A stretch of DNA of 46,628 nucleotides from Planctomycetaceae bacterium (GTDB lineage: Bacteria; Planctomycetota; Planctomycetia; Planctomycetales; Planctomycetaceae): positions 1 through 46,628 of the forward strand of contig JAKFUF010000055.1 in the NCBI GenBank assembly GCA_021732845.1, in the 5' to 3' direction. The number at the start of each line of letters is the position of its first letter. The stretch's first letter is position 1. The notes under the pieces are model-generated. The model saw nothing but the letters and a program-made list of their open reading frames with translations. It was not told the DNA's origin and made no database searches. This document shows, in pieces, positions 9,063 to 15,533 of the stretch. The position numbers and the translations under genes are program-made.

Positions 9063-9172
9063 TTGGACAGGATAAAAATGGATTGGAAAAGATGAGACAG
9101 GATGTTGTTTCTCGAAGCCGGTCGAAAGAAATCCTTTCTCATCCTTTTGCATCCTCTTTTATCCTGTCCAAT
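9063..9172. repeat. AGGAT-rich long hairpin repeat, copy 2
   Basis: An imperfect palindrome from TTGGACAGGATAAAAATGG to TTTTATCCTGTCCAA, homologous to 5820-5926 and 26575-26687. It lies in the 285-bp gap between the third gspF and the pseudopilin operon. Confidence 0.85.
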
Positions 9173-9230
9173 CTTTCTGATGTCTTTCATGTCCACCCGA
9201 CGATCTCCACCCTGAAATCGGTGCCGCAAA

Positions 9231-9273
9231 CAACTTTTTACTGTGAAATTTGAAATCTGAAATTTGAAATTCG
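9231..9273 (+). repeat. ACTGTGAAATTTGAAA leader repeat, copy 1
   Basis: An AT-rich repeat with core TTTTTACTGTGAAATTTGAA and following TCTGAAATTTGAAATT. Copies at 26718-26754 and 28215-28254 have the same orientation and all three lie shortly upstream of a plus-strand gene. Confidence 0.8.
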
Positions 9274-9305
9274 ACCAAACCATGCACCCTCCGCTTGAGA
9301 CACCC

Positions 9306-9761
9306 ATGCCGTCCGTCGCTCACAGCCGCGCTGCGCCGGCTCGCCGAAGCCGTGGCTCACGCCGCGGGTTCACCCTGGTCGAACTCGCCACCAGCGTGCT
9401 GCTGCTGGGCAGCGTGATGCTGATGGCCATTCCGCTCATCCAGTTTGTGCTTGCCGAACGCGTGCAGACGGACTTGCAGCAGTTCGTTCTCTGGGAATTG
9501 GAGAACAGTCTGGAAGTGCTGGCCGCCCAGCCGGCGGAGAAGCTCACCGCCGAGTCGGTCGCCGCCACCCCCGTGCCCGAGGCGATCAAGGCGCGGCTGC
9601 CTGAGGTGCAATGGAAGCTGCAACTGACGGAAATCGCCGCGGCCGAGGGCGCGCCGGCCGCGCGGCGGCTGAACGGCGAGGTTCGCTGGAAAGACCGCCG
9701 CGGACAGTGGCTGGCCCCGGTGCGGCTGACCACGTGGATTCATGCCGGGGAGGCCCGATGA
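9306..9761 (+). CDS. Type II secretion minor pseudopilin-like protein with GFTLVEL prepilin motif
   Basis: A 151-aa product with a basic leader (MPSVAHSRAAPARRSRGSRRG) cleaved by prepilin peptidase before FTLVELATSVLLLGSV. It has the conserved Glu at +5, one hydrophobic N-terminal helix and a small C-terminal domain. It should sit in the inner membrane and be packed into a pseudopilus by the upstream GspE/GspF proteins. In-frame alternative starts are ATG 9282 and TTG 9264; I prefer 9306 because it gives a normal-length leader. Its stop overlaps the next start (ATGATG), so the pilin genes are translationally coupled. The resemblance is to GspI/GspJ-like minor pseudopilins but cannot be resolved further. 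Confidence 0.85.
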   Translation: MPSVAHSRAAPARRSRGSRRGFTLVELATSVLLLGSVMLMAIPLIQFVLAERVQTDLQQFVLWELENSLEVLAAQPAEKLTAESVAATPVPEAIKARLPEVQWKLQLTEIAAAEGAPAARRLNGEVRWKDRRGQWLAPVRLTTWIHAGEAR

Positions 9762-10297
9762 TGCGGACCGTTTCTCGCTCCCGCCGGCCGCTGTGCCGCC
9801 GCGGGACCACACTGATCCAGATGGTGGTCGTCATGACCGTCACCTCGTCGCTGCTGCTGATCGCTGGCGGCTTGATTCACCTTCTGCTGCGGACGGAAGG
9901 CCAGGCCATGAGCCACCTGCGGGTGTCGCTGGCCCGTGGCCATCTGGCGGCCGCCTTCCGCGAGGATGTGCATACGGCCAACTCTTCGGAGGTGGGCGAC
10001 AACGGTGGCTCACTCCTGTTGAAGCAGGGCGACCGGAAGATCCACTGGACGATTGAGCCACGCCGGCTGGTGCGCCTGGTTCGGGGGGGCGAAGAAGACA
10101 TCGTGATCTACCGGGAGACGTACGCGGTCGAAGCCGCCAAGGGGGCGTTTGTCCTGTCGACCGAACCCCGGCGGACCATCACCCTGCAGCTTGAATCCGA
10201 CAGCCAGCAGGGCGGCGGAACCAAACGGGTCCCGCTCAGCATTGCCGCCATCGAAGGCCGCGAGGCATCGTCCCCAGCGATGGAGAAAACCCCATGA
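9758..10297 (+). CDS. Minor pseudopilin-like protein with altered prepilin motif
   Basis: A 179-aa product starting with ATG at 9758, overlapping the previous stop by four bases. The basic leader ends RRG and is followed by TTLIQMVVVMTVTSSLLLI, a type III-signal hydrophobic helix. Relative to the consensus, position +1 is Thr rather than Phe and position +5 is Gln rather than Glu. Loss of Glu5 is known from GspK-type tip pseudopilins, so a tip or initiation role is possible. The C-terminal domain (about residues 50-170) is soluble and GspJ-like in size. It overlaps the following gene by ATGA. Confidence 0.8.
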   Translation: MMRTVSRSRRPLCRRGTTLIQMVVVMTVTSSLLLIAGGLIHLLLRTEGQAMSHLRVSLARGHLAAAFREDVHTANSSEVGDNGGSLLLKQGDRKIHWTIEPRRLVRLVRGGEEDIVIYRETYAVEAAKGAFVLSTEPRRTITLQLESDSQQGGGTKRVPLSIAAIEGREASSPAMEKTP

Positions 10298-10716
10298 TTC
10301 GCCCCGCCCGTATCAAGCATGCCCGTTCCCGCCGCGGTGCGATCCTGGTGATCACCATGGTCGTGCTGCTGCTGCTCTCGATGCTGTCCGCCGCACTGCT
10401 GCGGCTGGTGCTGGCCGAGCGCGGCCGCGTGCGGCAGGAGCAGTTTTCGCGGCAGGTGGACCTGCTCGTTGGCGCCGGCCGCGGCCGCGCCCTGGCCCGC
10501 CTGAAGGCCGATCCCGCCTGGCAGGGCGAGACGTGGAAGATTGCCGCCGCCGAGCTGGGCGGGACCCACGCCGCCGAGGTCACCATCGCCGTGAAAAAAA
10601 GTGAACAGACAAATCCAGGCGACACGGCCATCGCTCTGGAAGTGAAGGCCGCCTATCCGTCCGATGTGCAACGCCCGGTTCAGCGAACCCGTGTTTTCAG
10701 CCTGGCGGCACCGTGA
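10294..10716 (+). CDS. GspK/PilX-like minor pseudopilin
   Basis: A 140-aa product overlapping the previous gene by four bases (ATGA), with GGAG about nine bases upstream. The basic leader ends SRRG, followed by AILVITMVVLLLLSMLSAAL. This is the RGA-hydrophobic start typical of PilX/GspK N-termini, again without Glu at +5. It is much shorter than true GspK (about 300 aa), so the large GspK head domain is missing. It is the last gene of the three-gene overlapping operon and is followed by a large palindrome that may end the transcript. Confidence 0.78.
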   Translation: MIRPARIKHARSRRGAILVITMVVLLLLSMLSAALLRLVLAERGRVRQEQFSRQVDLLVGAGRGRALARLKADPAWQGETWKIAAAELGGTHAAEVTIAVKKSEQTNPGDTAIALEVKAAYPSDVQRPVQRTRVFSLAAP

Positions 10717-10726
10717 TGCGATGTGG

Positions 10727-10845
10727 AGATCTGAAATTTGACGGTTCCGACAAATGCCGATTCTCTCGTCCATTGTAATTTCAAATTCCGTTGAAAACAG
10801 CGAATGGACTTTTGTCGGACACGTCAAATTTGAGATTTGAAATTC
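10727..10845. repeat. Long imperfect palindrome after the pseudopilin operon
   Basis: Left-arm segments CTGAAATTTGAC, TCCGACAAA and GTCCATT pair with right-arm segments AATGGAC, TTTGTCGGA and GTCAAATTTGAG. The structure starts eleven bases after the stop codon and could act as a terminator or mRNA 3'-end stabiliser. No further gene is seen before 10944. Confidence 0.7.
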
Positions 10846-10943
10846 ACTTCATCGAATGATCGTCCATCACATTGATCACCACTCATCCAACAACCACACA
10901 ACCCGTTCGCAGGCTCCGTGCCTGCCACATCTCTGGAGCCATC

Positions 10944-11978
10944 ATGCGAACCTTGCGCCGTGTTCCCCGCGTCAATCACAAACGCTCTGCGAGCCACGAC
11001 GGGCGGCGGGGGTTTACGCTCATCGAACTGCTGGTGGTGATCGCGATCATCGCCATTCTGGTGGCGCTCTTGCTGCCGGCCGTGCAGCAGGCCCGCGAAG
11101 CCGCCCGCCGCGCCCAGTGCAAGAACAACCTGATGCAGGTCGGGCTGGCGATCACGAACTATGAGATGCAGTACGAGCGGCTGCCTCCCGGCACGATTGA
11201 CACCAAGGGGCCGATCCAATCGGTCGAGGGCGGCGGCTATCACATGAGCTGGATCGTGCAGATCCTGCCGCACCTGGACCAGTCGAATGTCTACAACAAG
11301 TTCGATTTCAGCAAGTCGGTGTACGACCCGGCGAACGCCATCCCCCGCTCCGCACAGGTCGGGACCGTTCTCTGTCCCAGCGAACCCGGCCCGTCGACGC
11401 TCCCTATCCCCGAGCGGCCGGGAGCCGGCGGAATGGCAGGCATGGGCGGACCAGGCGGGGCGCCGGGCATGGCGATGGCTCCGGCCGGAATCGCTGGTTC
11501 CGGCGCGCGGGGTGACAGCATTGCCCTCAGCAGTTTCGCGGCGATGCACAATGACCTGGAAGTCCCGATCGACACGAACAACGACGGTACGTTCTATTTG
11601 AACTCGGCCCTGCAGTCCCGCGACATTCCCGACGGCATGTCGCACACCATTTTCATTGGCGAAAAGCTCCGCACGAACGATGATCTCGGCTGGGCTTCGG
11701 GAACGCGTGCCACACTGCGGAACACCGGTGCGACGAAGCCGATCGCGGGTGGCGGTGCGGCCATGACCACCATTGGTATCGCGAAGCCACAGTTCGGCGT
11801 CCCGCCAGTCCCGGTTGCCAGCCCGCTGATTGTCGGCGTGTTCGGCAGCAACCACACCGGCGGCGCCCATTTCGGCATCGGCGATGGCTCCGTGCGGTTC
11901 ATCAGCCAGAACATCGACGCCGTCACCTTCCAGCTCCTCGCCAACCGCAAGGACGGCGAGATTGTCGGGGAGTTCTAG
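10944..11978 (+). CDS. DUF1559 (SBP_bac_10-type) pilin-like protein
   Basis: A 344-aa protein of the planctomycete DUF1559 family: basic leader ending GRRG, then the type IV pilin helix FTLIELLVVIAIIAILVALL, then LPAVQQAREAARRAQCKNNL, the almost invariant continuation in this family. A late HTGGAHFGIGDGSVRFIS motif is present. Members are highly expanded in Planctomycetota and are thought to be secreted or pilus-like surface subunits. The start at ATG 10944 is supported by GGAG at 10934-10937; an in-frame ATG at 10872 is less likely. A Gly/Met/Ala-rich insertion at about residues 155-185 is notable. It is the likely major substrate of the upstream machinery. Confidence 0.95.
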   Translation: MRTLRRVPRVNHKRSASHDGRRGFTLIELLVVIAIIAILVALLLPAVQQAREAARRAQCKNNLMQVGLAITNYEMQYERLPPGTIDTKGPIQSVEGGGYHMSWIVQILPHLDQSNVYNKFDFSKSVYDPANAIPRSAQVGTVLCPSEPGPSTLPIPERPGAGGMAGMGGPGGAPGMAMAPAGIAGSGARGDSIALSSFAAMHNDLEVPIDTNNDGTFYLNSALQSRDIPDGMSHTIFIGEKLRTNDDLGWASGTRATLRNTGATKPIAGGGAAMTTIGIAKPQFGVPPVPVASPLIVGVFGSNHTGGAHFGIGDGSVRFISQNIDAVTFQLLANRKDGEIVGEF

Positions 11979-12020
11979 CTAGGCTAGGCCACGCTGGACA
12001 TTGCCAATTCTCGCCGGGCC

Positions 12021-12060
12021 ATCACCCTCCGCTCCTTGGGGCGGGGGGTGATTTTGCGTT
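12021..12060 (+). terminator. Intrinsic terminator after the DUF1559 pilin
   Basis: ATCACCCTCCGC (12021-12032) pairs over 12 bp (one G-T) with GCGGGGGGTGAT (12041-12052), with an 8-base loop, followed by TTTGCGTTT. This is the clearest intrinsic terminator in the window and marks the end of the secretion cluster. Confidence 0.8.
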
Positions 12061-12136
12061 TATGTAGCTATCATTGTGCCTCACCAAGCTGAGATTCAAG
12101 ACATTCTTGAGACCGCCACCGTTTCGAGACCCGCGC

Positions 12137-13756
12137 ATGAACCGTCCGATTTCTCTCCGCGCGACGCTGCTGATTCTTCTGCTCGTTGTCGCCAGCGATC
12201 TGCGCGTGCGGGCGGAAGACCGTCCTCCGCAATTCGATCTCCTCCAAACTCCCGGCAGCGTGGTCCTGTGTGGCGGCGGTGCCTTTCCCCCACAGATTCA
12301 GGAGCGGTTCCTGCAGCTCGCCGGTGGCAAGAATGCCAGCCTGGTAATCGTCCCCACGGCGGATGAGAAGGCCGACACGGCCGACCAGGAGGCCGCGCTG
12401 GCCGCCTGGAAGAAACGTGGCTTCACCGCCGTCACGTGGCTGCACTCCCGCGACCGGACAACGGCCGACTCTCCGGCGTTTCTAAAACCACTGCTGGAGG
12501 CGACGGCAGTCTGGTTTGAAGGGGGCAGCCAGGACCGGATTGCGGCGGCGTATGTGGGCACGGCGTTCGAACGCGAACTGCGGGCCGTGCTGCAGCGGGG
12601 TGGCGTCGTCGGTGGCACGTCGGCCGGTGCGGCGGTGATGTCGCGGGTGATGATCGAACGCGGCAACCCGGTGCCGGATATCGGCACCGGCTTTGACGTG
12701 GTGCCCGGGGTGATCATCGACCAGCACTTTTCCCAGCGTGAGCGGCAGCCACGGTTGATGAACGCGTTGGGACGCCACCCTGGACTGGTTGGGCTCGGCA
12801 TAGACGAGGGCACGGCGCTGATCGTTCGCGGCCGGCAGCTCGACGTGCTGGGCGAGGGACGTGTCTCCGTCTGCATCACCGAGGGCAACGGTCGGGCGGC
12901 GACGCAAACCGTACTGAAACCGGGAATGCCCGCCGACCTCGTTGGTCTGCGGCGCGCGGCGCACTTCCGCACCTTGCCGCCGTTCCCTCCTGAAGAGGTG
13001 CCGGTGCCAGAGGTTCCGAACGGCTCACTCCTCATCGTTGGCGGCGGCGCGATGCCCAAGCCACTGGTCGACCGCTTCATTGAACTCGCCGGCGGTCCCG
13101 ACGCCCTGATCGTCGTGCTGCCCACCGCCAATCCTTCACCGTTGCCGCCCAAAGACGGAAAGTTCCTCGAGAACGCCGGTGCCAAACGGGTCAAACTTTT
13201 GACCGCCACCACCCAGGCCGAAGTCGAATCCCCCGAATTCCTCGAAACCGTGGCTCAAGCCGGGGGCGTCTGGTTCGGCGGCGGCCGCCAGTGGCGGTTC
13301 CTCGACGCCTACGAAGGCACCAAAGCCGTGGCCGCGTTCCACGGTGTGCTCCAGCGCGGCGGCATCATCGGCGGCAGTTCCGCCGGAGCCACAATTCAGG
13401 GCGACCTGCTCGTCCGCGGCAGTCCGCTGGGCAACACGATCATGCTGGCCGAAGGCTACGAACGTGGCTTCGCGTTTCTGCCCGGCACCGCCATCGACCA
13501 GCACTTCGCCCAGCGCAAACGCTTTGGCGATATGTCCCACGTCATGGCCGTCCACCCTCAACTCCTGGGCATCGGCCTGGATGAAGGGACTGCCATCCTC
13601 GTCCGCGGCCACGAAGCCGAAGTACTCGGCCAGTCGAAGGTCCACTTCTTCGACCGCCGCAAACCGCTCGTTGCCGGGGAACCGGACTATGAAACAGTCG
13701 GGACTGGCAAAAAGTATGATCTTAAGCTGCGCCAGGAGATCGGCAAGGAGGAATGA
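12137..13756 (+). CDS. Secreted tandem S51/cyanophycinase-like serine peptidase
   Basis: A 539-aa protein with an N-terminal signal peptide (MNRPISLRATLLILLLVVAS, cleavage after about VRA). It has two homologous peptidase S51/cyanophycinase-like domains, about residues 35-275 and 295-530. Each has the early GGGA segment, a nucleophile elbow (GGTSAGA with Ser about 162; GGSSAGA with Ser about 415), a DQHF motif and a GxGxDEGTA segment. Both catalytic serines are kept, so both halves may be active. Family enzymes cleave cyanophycin or Asp-dipeptides; a secreted double-domain form may act on extracellular polymers. Start ATG 12137 is chosen because it begins the signal peptide; an upstream in-frame start (12074) would bury it. 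Confidence 0.88.
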   Translation: MNRPISLRATLLILLLVVASDLRVRAEDRPPQFDLLQTPGSVVLCGGGAFPPQIQERFLQLAGGKNASLVIVPTADEKADTADQEAALAAWKKRGFTAVTWLHSRDRTTADSPAFLKPLLEATAVWFEGGSQDRIAAAYVGTAFERELRAVLQRGGVVGGTSAGAAVMSRVMIERGNPVPDIGTGFDVVPGVIIDQHFSQRERQPRLMNALGRHPGLVGLGIDEGTALIVRGRQLDVLGEGRVSVCITEGNGRAATQTVLKPGMPADLVGLRRAAHFRTLPPFPPEEVPVPEVPNGSLLIVGGGAMPKPLVDRFIELAGGPDALIVVLPTANPSPLPPKDGKFLENAGAKRVKLLTATTQAEVESPEFLETVAQAGGVWFGGGRQWRFLDAYEGTKAVAAFHGVLQRGGIIGGSSAGATIQGDLLVRGSPLGNTIMLAEGYERGFAFLPGTAIDQHFAQRKRFGDMSHVMAVHPQLLGIGLDEGTAILVRGHEAEVLGQSKVHFFDRRKPLVAGEPDYETVGTGKKYDLKLRQEIGKEE

Positions 13757-13894
13757 CAGCCACGGAACAGCGTCTGGTTTTTTGCGTCGTCCGGAAAATG
13801 CAGAAGATCGCATCGATCCGCTTTCTTCTGAATTTCGCGTGGCCTCGCGTCGAAAACGACAATGGCTGCCTGCTTCCTGGTCCCTTCGGTCATC

Positions 13895-14329
13895 ATGCTG
13901 ATTCAACTGATCTACGCCAGTGCCGCGTCGCGTCCCATTTCGCAGCTTGAACTTGAGTTGCTGCTGACAAAATCGCGGCAGAAGAACCAACTCCTGGGGA
14001 TTTCCGGGATGTTGGCATACCATGAAGGCTCTTTTCTCCAAGTTCTGGAAGGCAAAGAACTGCTCGTGGACGTGCTCTACGACCAGATCTCGCAGGATGA
14101 CCGCCATGAACATTGCAAGGTCCTGCTGAGAACCTTTGTCGATCAGCGCCACTTTGCCGATTGGTCGATGGGCTTCGTGAATACCAAGCTTTACGACCTG
14201 CAAAAACTCGCCGGCTACGAGGATCTCTTTCGCCCCGGCTTCTCGTTCGACTCTGCGGCCCCCTCTGTCGCCCAGCGCCTGCTCCTGGGGTTCCGCGACG
14301 GCCTGTGGCACGAAAAAGTCGAAGCGTGA
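13895..14329 (+). CDS. BLUF-domain blue-light photoreceptor
   Basis: A 144-aa single-domain flavin photoreceptor. From ATG 13895 the protein reads MLIQLIYASAASRP. The BLUF residues fall at Y7, N31, Q49, W90 and M92, which are exactly 14 less than AppA Y21, N45, Q63, W104 and M106. The motifs GISGMLAYHEGSFLQVLEG and DWSMGF are intact, so it should bind FAD and be photoactive. There is no fused output domain, so signalling must go through a partner protein; the C-terminal 45 residues are likely cap helices. An upstream ATG at 13862 would add 11 residues ahead of the first beta strand and is less likely. No obvious partner (GGDEF, EAL, PilZ) is adjacent. Confidence 0.93.
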   Translation: MLIQLIYASAASRPISQLELELLLTKSRQKNQLLGISGMLAYHEGSFLQVLEGKELLVDVLYDQISQDDRHEHCKVLLRTFVDQRHFADWSMGFVNTKLYDLQKLAGYEDLFRPGFSFDSAAPSVAQRLLLGFRDGLWHEKVEA

Positions 14330-14488
14330 ACCCTGTGGGACCGCGTGGCGATCCGCGCGGGATGCACGACTTAGGACCGCGGCAAGAATAACTGTCGATT
14401 TTTGACGAGCCGCACAGCCAATGAGCCGGAGGGCCTTAGCCGGCCTTAGCCCCCGGTTGGAGGATGATCGGAAGACGCCAACGCCACG

Positions 14489-14513
14489 AACCGGACGCTA
14501 ACGCGTGCCGGCT
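14489..14513. repeat. Single REP arm (25 bp)
   Basis: The 25-mer starting AACCGGACGCTAACGCGTG is identical to the right arm of the perfect palindrome at 41434-41496. A related sequence, GGCCTTAGCCCCCGGTT, lies just upstream (about 14440-14457). No protein is supported between 14330 and 15181. Confidence 0.85.
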
Positions 14514-14561
14514 GATGAATCTGCCCTCAATCGGCGTCCATCCCAAGCAACTTCACCATGT

Positions 14562-14597
14562 TATTGTTGCCGCGATCCTTAAGGATCGCGTCATCAA
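14562..14597. repeat. 36-bp near-perfect palindrome
   Basis: ATTGTTGCCGCGATCCTT is followed at once by AAGGATCGCGTCATCAAT (16 of 18 positions pair). The half-site resembles the ends of the 319-bp repeats at 40669-41306 (TTATTGTTGCTGCGATCCTTA). Confidence 0.75.
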
Positions 14598-14669
14598 TAA
14601 CAGGGAGTTTTATGTCGGCGTGTTGAGGAGCACAGAACAGCAGTTTATTGAAAGTGCAGCGTCACCAAG

Positions 14670-14753
14670 GATGATCCCGGAGGGATCACAGCTCTTAGCC
14701 GGGGGTTGAGCGAAGTGTCGACAGACACGCAGCGACACCCCCGGAAACGCAAG
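14670..14753 (-). repeat. Inverted partial copy of the 167-bp block
   Basis: On the minus strand this matches positions about 41-110 of the window (ACCCCCGG, GAGCTNNNATCCCTCCGGGAT pattern) with a 15-bp insertion. It faces the full direct copy at 14891-15057, giving an inverted pair separated by about 140 bp. Confidence 0.7.
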
Positions 14754-14890
14754 TGTGACGAACGCACCCCGGCAGGGGTGCCAGCACCGTTCCTCGCTGT
14801 ATCAAATTGCAAATTGCGAGATTCCGGAACACCTATCGTGAAGCCATTCGCTCTGGCTCCACTGGCGGTGTCCCGGAATCACGCAAGGCA

Positions 14891-15057
14891 TGCTGCGATC
14901 CCTCCGGGATCGGATCTTTTCCTGGTTCCTAACCAGGGGTGTCGCTTCGCTCAACCCCCGGCTAAGAGCTTTCATCCCTCCGGGATGATCTTTTGGCATC
15001 GTCGCCCGGGAGAGTAAATCGTTCCAAGAATGCGACAGTTATTCTTTCTCCGACCCT
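14891..15057. repeat. 167-bp dispersed repeat block, copy 2
   Basis: Near-identical to 1-167. The sequences diverge right after CCGACCCT in both copies. Here it lies upstream of the truncated DUF2007 copy. Confidence 0.9.
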
Positions 15058-15166
15058 AAACAGGCCGAACTTGGACTGCGGCACGGTGCCGATTCACTGC
15101 CGACCCGATTGTGTATTGCCGCCGTGTATCGCAGAATCTGGAGGAGGACTCGCAGCAACCCGGTCA

Positions 15167-15445
15167 GCGAGAGGAGGCAGAATGAAACTTGTGACCGTGC
15201 AGAGTTACCCAAATGCAGCGGAAGCCCATGCGGCGCGGGCGGTGCTGGAAGCGGGCGGGGTGCGGACGACCATTGCGGACGAATCGACCGGCACCACCTT
15301 GTGGCATGTCGGAGCCATTGGTGGCATCAAGGTGCAGGTGACCGAGGAGGATCTGGCGCAGGCTCGCGAACTGTTGAAAACGCCGCTCGCCGCCGATTTG
15401 CCGGCTTGGCAATGCCCCTCCTGCCTGCACCATGTCGATGCCGGT
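15167..15445 (+). repeat. 279-bp direct duplication, copy 1
   Basis: Matches 17444-17722 with only three differences that I see. It carries the ribosome-binding site (GAGAGGAGG) and the first 88 codons of the DUF2007 gene. The two copies bracket the 595-aa gene at 15534-17321. Confidence 0.9.
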
Positions 15446-15466
15446 GTCTATTATTTTCCTAAGTGA
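15182..15466 (+). pseudogene. Truncated duplicate of the DUF2007 gene
   Basis: The 94-aa frame is nearly identical to residues 1-88 of the protein at 17459-18103 (one substitution, AGGV versus ACGV). It then ends in a foreign tail, VYYFPK, and a stop. The DUF2007-like alpha/beta domain is complete, but only the first zinc-ribbon cysteine pair (CPSC) remains and the second pair and the membrane segments are lost. The strong GAGGAGG site is kept, so it may still be translated as a soluble DUF2007 domain. It is more likely a duplication relic. Confidence 0.8.
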
Positions 15467-15533
15467 TGCGTCCTGTTCGTTCGCCTGTCACTTCAAAAAT
15501 TTTCCGTTCCTGCCAATCACTGGGGCGTGAGCG

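Noticed and set aside
10824-11870. 348-aa minus-strand frame opposite the DUF1559 pilin
   Set aside because: The pilin on the plus strand is unmistakable, and the minus frame has no family features.
14464-15017. Small frames of 81 and 103 aa between the BLUF gene and the DUF2007 copy
   Set aside because: They are translated REP-like and 167-bp repeats with no start signals.
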